Below, one piece after another: positions 9,501-18,359 of a stretch of DNA of 21,980 nucleotides. This stretch comes from Phaeoceros laevis. Its lineage: Eukaryota; Anthocerotophyta; Anthocerotopsida; Notothyladales. The DNA lies in the NCBI GenBank assembly GCA_049999765.1, contig JBNGIQ010005212.1:1-21980 (forward strand), read 5' to 3'. The notes under the pieces are model-generated. The model did no database searches, was not told the DNA's origin, and saw only the letters and a list, made by a program, of their open reading frames with translations. Both the position numbers and the translations under genes were made by a program. Positions within the stretch are counted from its first letter, which is position 1, and the number at the start of each line of letters is the position of its first letter.

Positions 9501-10946
9501 TAGCCCTCGAGGAGGTTGGCACTTTAACTCACGCATTCTGCATGAAGGTCTCCTGATGACGAAGGGATGATGCCACATGCCTGTCGAGCTGGGAATTGCA
9601 AAAAGTCAACAGCGATGTAGCGATGTAGGCTCGGTGTTGTTGGTCTTACTACTTTTGCTGGTTGCACAGGTAGGTAGAATCAAGTCAGGTGAGACTGTGC
9701 TTGTTACTGCGGCTGCTGGAGGAACTGGGCAATTTGCCGTGCAGGTAAGCGTCAGGGCTTGAAGTTACATGTCCTCCACAATGAAGCAATGTGCAGTGTC
9801 TTAACTCTGGCAATTCTGTTCAGCTAGCGAAGCTGGCTGGGAATAAGGTTCTTGCAACCTGTGGTGGATCCACAAAATCAGATCTGCTGAAGAGCTTGGG
9901 TGTGGACCGTGTAATCGATTATCACAAGGAGGACATCAAATCTGTAAGGCCATTCTGTGGCTTCAGAGTAGTTGAGACACGGTTCAACATATTGGTTCTC
10001 TGTATGTTCTTTTGAGATCCCTTCTGCTAAGTGAGCTTAGATACTGTCCACCTCAGGTTCTAAAGAGCGAGTTCCCCAAAGGTGTCGACTTAATCTACGA
10101 ATCTGTCGGTGGTGAGATGTTTGACACATGCTTAAACGCCCTTGCAGTCAGCGGCCGCCTCATCATTATCGGCATGATTTCTCAGGTTTGGGTGGGCTGG
10201 ACGAGAAACCAAGGCTTGCTGATGTCAGATGGCAGGTGCCATATTCTCTCGGGCGGGGCTGATAAACCTGCGACTTTGTGCCTGCAGTATCAGGGAGCCA
10301 AGGGGTGGCAACCTGCGACCTACCCAGGAATTGCAGAGAAACTTTTATGGAAGTCCCAGATCCTGGTATGTGATTCTCTCGGCATTGCTGTCAAATGCTA
10401 GTCCACCGCAGTAGTGGCCTGTTTTAGCCAAAGATTAGCATGTAAGATTTGGAAGCATAAGTTCTTCTGTGTGTGCATAGACAAACACTCACCATATGAG
10501 GACGTCTTGGTGTCATTGCAGGCAGGATTTTTCCTGAACAATCATGTCAAGCTGTGGCGTGGTCATCTACAAAAGCTGTATGAAATGTATAATGCGAATG
10601 TTCTTAAGGTCTGCTTCTGAAGCCATCCACCCGCCCACTGACGCACACAGCTAAGTTTTGCAAAGCAGCCCCAGGGAACTAGTCGTAAGGTGTCATGATA
10701 TCCTGCAGGTGGCGATCGACCCGACCCCTTTCACAGGCTTGGAGTCGGTTGCCGATGCGGTGGAGTATCTTCACTCCGGACGCAGTGCCGGAAAGGTAGA
10801 CCTGTTGCCTACCTTGCACTGTCGCAAGTCTCAATACGTGGGAAACAGAAGTTGCGGCTAAAGCTAGTCTCTGTCATGTTGCATGTTCATAGGTTGTGGT
10901 GCGGATATCTGGAGATGCTCCTCCCGTCCAACAATCTCGGCTTTAG
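6518..10946 (+). CDS. Bifunctional SDR-MDR oxidoreductase (15-PGDH-like + prostaglandin reductase 3/ZADH2-like), peroxisomal
   Basis: Eighteen exons: 6518-6572, 6994-7158, 7338-7522, 7635-7740, 7858-7934, 8077-8164, 8355-8556, 8703-8829, 9035-9112, 9182-9289, 9419-9514, 9670-9744, 9824-9943, 10057-10185, 10288-10365, 10522-10608, 10709-10795, 10893-10946. All introns are GT-AG; the product has 638 residues. Residues 1 to about 290 are a classical short-chain dehydrogenase: cofactor motif TGAGSGIG (12-19), NNAG (95-98), catalytic Ser153, Tyr166 and Lys170 (YGSTK). Residues about 293-638 are a zinc-independent medium-chain reductase: VGVNASD-like segment ([11 protein letters not shown]), NADPH loop [12 protein letters not shown] (443-454), [23 protein letters not shown]. 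The protein ends in SRL, a canonical plant PTS1, so peroxisomal import is inferred. The known relatives of the two halves oxidise a hydroxyl and reduce an enone double bond on lipid substrates; the plant substrate is not shown by sequence. The same two-domain order exists, as far as I recall, in other plant genomes under the name prostaglandin reductase 3. Start chosen because the TGxxxGIG loop lies at the usual distance from this ATG. Confidence 0.93.
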
Positions 10947-11769
10947 CCACGGAGGGTTTGTCTTTTAAGCAGCTTCACCTTGGGACATTTGTCTTTCGTC
11001 ATGCGTGTGGTTGCGGCCTACCTAGGGACATTGTCTCCGGTAGAGCAATCACGGAATTACTCCCTGTAAACGCCCTATTCCAGTAGAAACACGTGCCGTC
11101 GAGTAGCTATGGGTCATAGCGGTTCAGCCAAGCAGGCGGGATCATGTGTGACTGTGTTATCCGGCATGGCCCCTCGGCCATTATATCCAGCGTCGCAGAC
11201 TCGCAGGTTTGTGGCTTTTCCAGCTTTTGTTTCTGTGAGAAGGAACTTTAGCACTTTTGGGCCGCAACCGCACATATGTGTTAGGTTAGGCAAGAAGCCA
11301 CACCTGCAGCAAATGAAAGGCCGTGAAAATAAACTTCTCACGCAGGCCGTGAGAGCTTACAGAAGTTACAGTTACCGAGTTCACATTCACCCTTCCGTTG
11401 TCCGGACCCAAAGGGTGGCTGGTGGCTGTAGTCAGCTTGGCTGAAATACTGAGTTGGATAATGCGGTAAAATCGAGACAGAAGAGCAAATGGCGACAGAG
11501 AGAGATGGCAGAAGGACGGCACATCACACTATAGAAATCTCACCACACAGGGTCCACTACGGGAATCGCGTCGTCTGATGCTCCGTCGAGTGAAGCCACT
11601 AACTTTCAACGTCTGCTCCTGGAATGTGTCACCCTTGATCCGCTTGAATGCGGCCGTTAACAGTACGAGCCGGGGTGTACAAAAGCGGAGTTCCTAGAGG
11701 CCCTGTTTGGAGTCTAGCATAAAAGATTTGCATCTGAGAACAAGGTCTGGTGTTGTCTGAGCTGCAGAG
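10947..11769. other. Intergenic region before lycopene beta-cyclase
   Basis: No gene is supported. It should contain the 3' untranslated region of the SDR-MDR gene and the promoter of the cyclase gene. Open frames such as 11109-11444 (+) and 11286-11522 (-) overlap each other and show no motif. An AATAAA lies near 11328, but it is about 380 bases past the stop. Confidence 0.5.
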
Positions 11770-14290
11770 ATGGCCTACTGGAAGGTGCCCAGCCAGGGCG
11801 CACTGTCCTCCCAATGCTCTCCTCTCCAATTCAATGGAGTTGACACTGCCTCAGTGTCCAGCTCAAAGCAGTCCAGGTTTCGTCAATTCCCTGCCGTCCT
11901 GGAGCCGGCTCATTTGGAGAGCGCAAAAGGTACGAGCTATCCGGAAAAAAGGTTGGCTTCGGAATTCTTCTCTGGTGGAGCTCGCTTGGAAAGCCAGTCT
12001 AGATTGGGGGGAAGTGCCGTGTCCTTAGGTGCCAGGAAGGCCGCTGCAACCGTGGCCAGGGCAGCCACGCTGCTGGAAATGGTGCCAGAAGTTAAGAAGG
12101 AAAAGTTGATATTTGATTTGCCCTTGTATGACCCGGCCAAGAGGAAGCCTTTAGATCTAGTTGTGGTGGGAGCAGGACCGGCAGGCCTTGCTGTAGCGCA
12201 ACGGGTGTCGAAAGAAGGGCTTGGTGTTTGTGTTATTGATCCCTCTCCGCAAAGTATTTGGCCCAACAATTATGGAGTTTGGGTTGACGAATTTGAAGCC
12301 ATGGATCTGCTAGATTGCCTAGACCATACCTGGAGTAGTGCCGTGGTATACCTGGATGACAACAACAAGAAATCTTTGGACAGACCTTATGGCAGGGTTA
12401 ATCGAACGCGTTTGAAGTCTAAAATGCTGGAGCAGTGTATTGCGAACGGCGTCCAATTTTATCCTTCCAAGGTGAGAAACAGGTAACAAGTCCCTCTGTA
12501 TCCGAATCATGCCTTGTTCGCACATTTCCCATGAGTGCCTTCCATCTGGTTTTTTATCTTACAGGTCAGGAAGGTTTCACATTTGGAAGACAGATCGTTT
12601 GTTTCATGTGAAGACGATGTGTTGGTAGAAGCAGCAGTCGTTCTCGATGCCACAGGCTTTTCCAGGCGTTTGGTGGAGTATGACAAGCCCTTCAATCCGG
12701 GTTACCAGATTGCATATGGTATAGTTGCAGAGGTAAGCTCACGTTTGTCAGAGAAATTGTGGGCCTCGTATGTCCTCCAGGATGTATGTCTGGTATTTTG
12801 CAGTATGTCTGACTATCCCTACTTGTCACTTGTTTAGGTTGACTCACACCCATTCGACATTGATAAGATGCTCTTCATGGACTGGAGGGACTCGCACTTG
12901 CATAGCCGTCCTGACCTGATGAAATCAAACAAGGAGCTACCAACATTCCTGTATGCTATGCCGTTCTCGGCAAACAAGATTTTTCTAGGTGTGGTGCCCT
13001 TTGTTTGATGTGCATCTAGTGGGCAGTCCCCATGCGTTCCAAAGAATTCATGTTGTAACCAAGATGCTTCACATCGAGCTGCCGACACAGTCCAGCAACC
13101 GCATATCTTAATGCTGGAGTTGATTGATGGCAGAGGAAACGTCCCTTGTGGCAAGGCCAGGAGTGCCAATAGATGTCATCCAGAGGAGGATGGAAGCACG
13201 GCTGAAACATCTTGGTATCAACGTTAGGAGCATTGAGGAGGACGAGTAAGCCTCTCATCACCATGTTGAGGGCTTGATAGTTGGTTTGTAGGCAGCCTCC
13301 TGACTGTTTGTCTCGCACTTTAGCTGTTTGAGTACTTCCCTCTGTTTTTTTTACTACGCAATTCCCAAATGGGAGGACTTGTGTTCTACTGTGTTGTTTT
13401 ACATCTAAGCTTCTACTTCTCAGAAAATGCGTCATACCAATGGGTGGCGTGCTTCCTCGGATACCACAGCGGGTTATGGGAATAGGAGGAACAGCAGGAA
13501 TGGTGCACCCATCAACCGGTACTGAAACTCTGAAACAAGCCAGTCGACATTCTACAGCTCCTTGCCAGCGTGTGTTGTTTTGTCTCAATGTTTGGGTGTA
13601 TACATTGCAGGCTACATGGTTGCAAGGACTCTAGCAGCAGCCCCGATTCTCGCTGATGCTATCGTCCGCAGGCTAGGGGGATCACGAGCTGCCCCCAGGC
13701 TGGCAGCAAAGCCATTTTCAACCGATGAGATGCCGTCCTTGAAATCAGAGTCATCTCCTGTTGCAACACCTCCATTACGTGGGGATGAACTGTCCGCAGG
13801 GCTGTGGGCTGATTTGTGGCCCATAGAAAGGAAACGACAAAGAGAATTCTTTTGCTTTGGGATGGACGTGCTTCTCAAGGTAGCCAAGTAGCGACTGATC
13901 CCTTTCTGTGTGTGCATTTTTGCCAAGCAAGGACTGAGAGTCTCAAGCCTTTTTTGCAGCTCGATCTGGATGGCACAAGGCGTTTTTTCGCTGCATTTTT
14001 TGATTTGGAGCCATATCATTGGCAAGGCTTTTTGTCATCTCGACTATTTCTTGGCCAGGTTTGAGTCTCTTCCTCCTTGGTTCTTACTACTGTGACTGGT
14101 GGTCTATTCTGTAGGAAACGAATTTTTTGACTGTGTTTGGCATGCATCGTGCCCTGTGTGTATGCAGCTGTTGACCTTTGGCCTGTCGCTCTTTGCACAT
14201 GCCACGAACACCGCAAGATTGGAAATCATGTTGAAAGGAACAGTACCCTTAGTGAAGATGATTTCCAATCAAGTAAAGATGAAGGGATAA
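11770..14290 (+). CDS. LCYB: Lycopene beta-cyclase, plastid
   Basis: Eight exons: 11770-12471, 12565-12732, 12838-12988, 13134-13245, 13424-13518, 13611-13879, 13960-14058, 14168-14290; 572 residues. The enzyme cyclises both ends of lycopene to beta-carotene in plastid membranes, at the branch towards xanthophylls and, where present, abscisic acid. The Rossmann dinucleotide motif VVVGAGPAG is at 131-139, followed by IWPNNYGVWVDEFEAMDLLD and RPYGRVNR. Then come DATGFSRRLVEYDKP, MDWRDSHL, the catalytic FLEET motif (339-343, split by intron 3), IPMGG and GTAGMVHPSTGYMVARTLAAAP. The C-terminus has DLWPIERKRQREFFCFGMD and FLSSRLF. IPMGG and MVHPSTGYMVARTL favour the beta over the epsilon cyclase. 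About 127 residues precede the Rossmann fold; the first part is Ser-rich, as in a transit peptide. A Ser/Pro-rich stretch at about 432-467 is longer than I recall for seed plants. Full length suggests a working gene. Confidence 0.96.
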
Positions 14291-14647
14291 AGTGTAATAT
14301 ACGACGTACATTTCTTCAACAAACCTGCTTCGGTTGGCAGTGAATTTGTTGCTCGGAGGGTTATGCAGTTGCTAATGGCTAGAGATTGGTTTGGTATTGT
14401 TACCTTTTTTCACCTGTACTTTTAAACGTCGATGCAGGAAGAGTGCCTCAATCATATGGATTCTTCATGTTCCCTTGTTGCAAACAACTATTGTATGTAC
14501 TGTTGTTTCATGTCCTCGCTTTTCTGCTGCATTACCGAAGGACAGAGTTTGCTACCGTGTAGGGGTTTGCGTGAACATTGCCTCCATGCATTGGTGAGGT
14601 TCACTAGTCTAGCTGTCTAGCTAGGCTGCTAGAGATAGCCTTCGGTA
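14291..14647. other. Convergent 3' region, LCYB and unknown gene
   Basis: The stretch between the LCYB stop (14290) and the stop of the opposing gene (14648) must hold both 3' untranslated regions. No RNA gene, repeat or additional coding exon was seen. Confidence 0.5.
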
Positions 14648-16673
14648 CTAGGAAAACGGAAATCTTCTTTGAAAAGGGAGAGGAAGGGAAACTCCTGATT
14701 GAAGCGCAGCACTCAAAAGGTCGGACGAATCTAGTTGACCACAGGCAATATCTCCTGAGCACTGCCGCACTACATCCATAACGGACTTGGGCGAAATCCT
14801 CAATCGGGCACGTTTGAAGACCGGACATGGAGTGTGATCCTCTGAGGGTTCTCCACGATGAGATGTCACGGCATGCTGATTTTGCTTCCCTTTTGCTGAG
14901 GGCGTTACCTTCTGCTGAGTGATTTGTGTTTCGCCTCCCCCCCGCGGGGCAGTTTCTGCAAGTGCGGTGAGCTGCGAAGACTGTGAAGAGTCCTTTCCCA
15001 GCTGGCCAAAGAGGTCTGGGCTGAAATCCTGGACGCCACATGCTTCGAAGCTGAATGAACAATCAGCGGTAGAGGAAAAATGAGGCACAGCTGTGACAGC
15101 ACCGTCAGCCACGGGAAACTGTTTCGCCTCAATGACCTGTTGACTACACTCTGCATCGCTCTGAAGCACGGCCTGCCTATTTTCCTGCGTCCGATGAGCA
15201 GGCCTGCTCTCCAAACTCAACTGAGCCTCCAAATGAGATAGTTCCTGCTCCTCTGGCCTTCCAACGAACGGTGAAGCTCTTGGCAGTGCGTCGTCAATGA
15301 TCATAACAGTCGTTTCTGCCGCTCCACTGGCAGGCTCTCTCAATCTCGTTGTAGGAGAGGATGCCTCTGCTTTAATCACACACCTGTCCGAGGGATTACG
15401 GGAATCTCCTTGTCCTTCCACGTCCTCAGTCAGGGGACAGACTATGATTGCCATCTTGTCTGCTCTCCGAAAAACTGAGCCGATAGTTTCAGACTTGTCA
15501 ACACAGATATCCAACTTCTCCAACCTGCAAGGGGCATCCTGCGCATTCTCCTCAGCAGCTTCCTCGGGTGCCTCTGTCTTTATGCTACCTAGATGTGGCC
15601 TCGTCGCTCCAACCAGGAGCCATCTAGCATAGGTTCGTAAATTTTCCCGGACATTCGTTTCTTCCACCCTCGAGGTAGACACTTGAGGTGAACCTGAGAC
15701 ACTAGCTCGTCTTGGACCTTCAAGACACTGTATCGGATCCTCTAGAGGGTCATTATTGAGCGGTTTCTCCCGTCCCCTAAGTGTTTCAAACAGCGAACTA
15801 CGCTTAGCAACCTGTTGGGAAGGACTTGGTGCCTTCACTTGTGGCCGTTCCACAACATCCAAAATCGGTCTCAGTCTCTTGTTCTGCCTGGAAGACAGGA
15901 AAAATGAGCTTCAGGTAGGACACTCCCTCCAAGGACTCGCATCAAAAGTCAGTCCAGTTGATGCACATAGAGGAAAACCTCCGAAACCTAACTCGTACGT
16001 GCAGCTCGACATACCTTCGGTTAGGGTCCTTCGAATTCTGATGGCGCGGGGACGACGAGGTTGCCAAATCACCGTGGAGGGTGTGGCGATCCGAGCTTGA
16101 AATACTGCCGGTTGATACTGGGCTGGCAAGTATGGGAACCTTCCTTTCAGGAGACGCCTCTGTTGCAGCCCTCAACTGAACTTTTGGTGCAGACTTCTGG
16201 CCACCTTCACCTTCTCGAGGCGAGAGACAGTTATCTGGCGTGGACAAGTCAGCTGGGGCTTCGAAATCACCCGCCTGCGCACAGGAAGTGGCAGCATCCT
16301 CATAGACTTGTCTGCCCAGAACTTGACCTTCCACAGGTGGCTGTTCCTCGAACAAACCAGTTGAAAAACTTTTCCTCCTGGGAGATTCATCTCTGTCACT
16401 CTCAAATGCCCCGTTGAAACTGTCGTCTGGAGACCCCCACTCAACTCCCTCTTGCGACTCGAGATCCCCGTAGTGATTTCTGGCTGAATCTGTAGAAGAG
16501 CTGCTAATTGACCTGGCCTTCTGAACGTCGGTAGCAGGAGAGTGGAGCTCGTCGGGAGTGAAATCTGCTGCTGCATTGCCGTCCTCCCAACCGGGAATAG
16601 AATTCAGAAGCTGCTCCTGTGAAGCCGAGATGAAGCACTCCTTTTCGATGAGTTGAACACTAGACTGTGCCAT
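14648..16673 (-). CDS. Unrecognised Ser/Glu-rich protein, two exons
   Basis: Exon 1 is 16015-16673 and exon 2 is 14648-15887, joined over a 127-bp GT-AG intron (15888-16014) that splits an Arg codon. The product has 632 residues from the Met at 16673; an upstream in-frame Met at 16703 would add ten. I do not recognise the family. The protein is rich in Ser, Glu, Gln and Pro, has no evident signal peptide or membrane segment, and looks largely disordered. Possible ordered or binding segments are the N-terminal SASQEQLLNSIPGWED, a basic NKRLRPILDVVERP at 222-235, and a C-terminal RARLRISPKSVMDVVRQ at about 579-595. The last two share the pattern RLR ... (L/M)DVV ... R. The basic clusters would suit a nuclear protein, but that is inference. 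Long open frames, a clean splice and an intergenic-length promoter argue that it is a real gene. Confidence 0.75.
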
Positions 16674-16946
16674 CGCACTTCTTTCAAGGGTTTGGGACTT
16701 CACACAACCTGCTGTCTAGCCTGCCTGGTATTTCGCCGGAAGCTGGGTGAGGCTAACCATGCCACTTAACAACCGTTCCCACAGGTTGCCTAACAGTTTC
16801 CGCTTGGGCAAGGACACGACATATAAACCTGACCCCTGTTACTCGTGACGGAGATTTTTTCCATCGGTGTCGCTTGCGAGGCTGCTTCTCTCGCACAGCG
16901 GTGTTGCATCTTTTGATCGCTCGAGGCGCGAAGCTTGGAAGCCAGC
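16674..16946. promoter_or_regulatory. Divergent promoter region, unknown gene / ACBP
   Basis: The two start codons lie head to head 273 bp apart (243 bp if the upstream Met at 16703 is used). Both promoters and both 5' untranslated regions must fit here. A possible TATA-like element for the plus-strand gene is atataaac at about 16820-16827, roughly 120 bp before the ACBP ATG. Shared regulation is possible but not shown. Confidence 0.45.
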
Positions 16947-18197
16947 ATGGGGCTTGAGGTAACACCACCGCCTCCTTCCATTGGCTTTGTACCGACTGTG
17001 CTTTGCCCTGTTGATAAATTGACCACCAGGAATGCGGTTGCGCTGTCGTTGAGAAAGCTGACTGAAGCATCTGCATGCGCTGGTTTCAGTCCTCTTGTAT
17101 TGCCCCAGCTGATGGTAGCCAGCTACAGGTTAGGTGTAGCCTTTCGGAAACTGGTTGGCATGCTCTTTCTTGCTGTGAGTGAGGGGACTGGTTGGTCTTC
17201 TGACGTGAATTGCTCGTGCTTTAGGCGGTGGTTGTTGAGAGCACCCCCGCAGATAGGGGAATTGTTTGTTGTACACGTAGAGGATCGGTGGCGGAAAGTT
17301 GGCTGTGTCTGTGCCGAAGACACGTCGCAGTCTAGAACCGTAGTAGAAGGTGAGGTTGTAGTAGTAGAAGGTGAGGTTGTAGGTGCTGTGCGGTGGATCG
17401 GTGTCCGATGCGCTTGTTCGGGCAATTCTTGTCCCTGAAGCTTGTCCTGTCTCTCCATTGGATTTGGAGGAAGTCCCTTGATGTAGGCGGCACTTTGGCT
17501 CCGTAAGTTGGCATCCTTCCGGACAAAAGATTGCTTTCAGTCTCGCCGTGATCCCGTGGTTGTTTTTTATGTTTAAAGGTAAAGGCAGTGGCATTGCTGG
17601 GAAATATCGGGTGGCACCATGCAATGCTCAGGCAGTGGATTGTATTTTGCAAGTCAGCTGCCTCTTTGTAAGTGCACCGGTTTTAGCAGGTTTTAGATTT
17701 TACAATTGCTCTTCTTGTCACGGAGTGCAGGAGGACTTTCAGAAGGCAGCAGCCGATGCACTGAAGCTGCCGGAGACAGTTAAAGATGCTGACAAGCTCA
17801 TCTTGTATGGCTTGTACAAGCAAGCAACTGTTGGGGACAACGCTACAGGTGAGACGTTCAATTGTTCAGCGGCACCAGTGCTGTCCATTGTTTGCAGCCT
17901 ATCGGTGGCAGGTCTGACCTGCTAGCTTGTTGAATGGTGTAGACAAGCCTGGAGTTTTCGACTTCAAGGGAAAGGCGAAGTGGGAGGCTTGGAACGCACA
18001 CAAAGGTTTGTTCCAATTTCCTTCCACTACCGCTTGGGAGGTTGTGCGGGTTACGTAGATTGCGCCTGGAAGTGCCCTGCCACACTGTGCCAGAGCAATG
18101 ACACTAGGTTGGAATTCATCTTGCATCAGGGAAGAAGACGAAGGAGGAAGCTCAGCAGGACTACATCACCAAAGTTCAGCAACTGCAGGAGGCGTGA
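16947..18197 (+). CDS. ACBP: Small (class I) acyl-CoA-binding protein
   Basis: Four coding exons: 16947-16958, 17731-17848, 17943-18005, 18130-18197; 86 residues, the usual length for cytosolic class I members. It binds long-chain acyl-CoA esters and carries them between membranes and enzymes in the cytosol. Family signatures are all in frame: [14 protein letters not shown], the [21 protein letters not shown] helix, and [13 protein letters not shown] near the C-terminus. The start MGLE matches the MGL start typical of plant members and supplies only four codons before a 772-bp intron. That intron holds a 21-bp tandem repeat (17341-17382). The gene ends 162 bp from the opposing polymerase gene. 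Confidence 0.94.
17341..17382. repeat. 21-bp tandem repeat in ACBP intron 1
   Basis: Two exact copies of a 21-bp unit beginning tagtagaaggtgaggttg, at 17341-17361 and 17362-17382. It lies within the first intron of the acyl-CoA-binding protein gene. Confidence 0.9.
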
Positions 18198-18359
18198 AAG
18201 CTTCAAATAGGATGGTGAAACTCTCACTTCAGGTCGCTAGGAGGCCTCAGGTGTTTGTTGGAAGAACTGGTAGTGCCTATCCAAAACTCTTTACACTGGT
18301 GCTATTATTTTTCTCTCACCAGCCCTCAGGGCGCTGTGTCACGATGACATGCTAAGACA

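Noticed and set aside
11109-11444. 111-residue frame between the fusion gene and LCYB
   Set aside because: No motif, overlapped by minus-strand frames of similar length; consistent with untranslated or promoter sequence.
13016-13588. 190-residue minus-strand frame
   Set aside because: Antisense to LCYB exons 4-5 and their flanking introns, with no motif of its own.
11770-14290. Lycopene epsilon-cyclase as the identity
   Set aside because: IPMGG, MVHPSTGYMVARTLAAAP and the FLEET context fit the beta enzyme better than the epsilon enzyme.
17123-17624. Minus-strand frames of 111 and 164 residues
   Set aside because: They lie in ACBP intron 1 and include the translated 21-bp tandem repeat (repeated TFYYY-type peptide).
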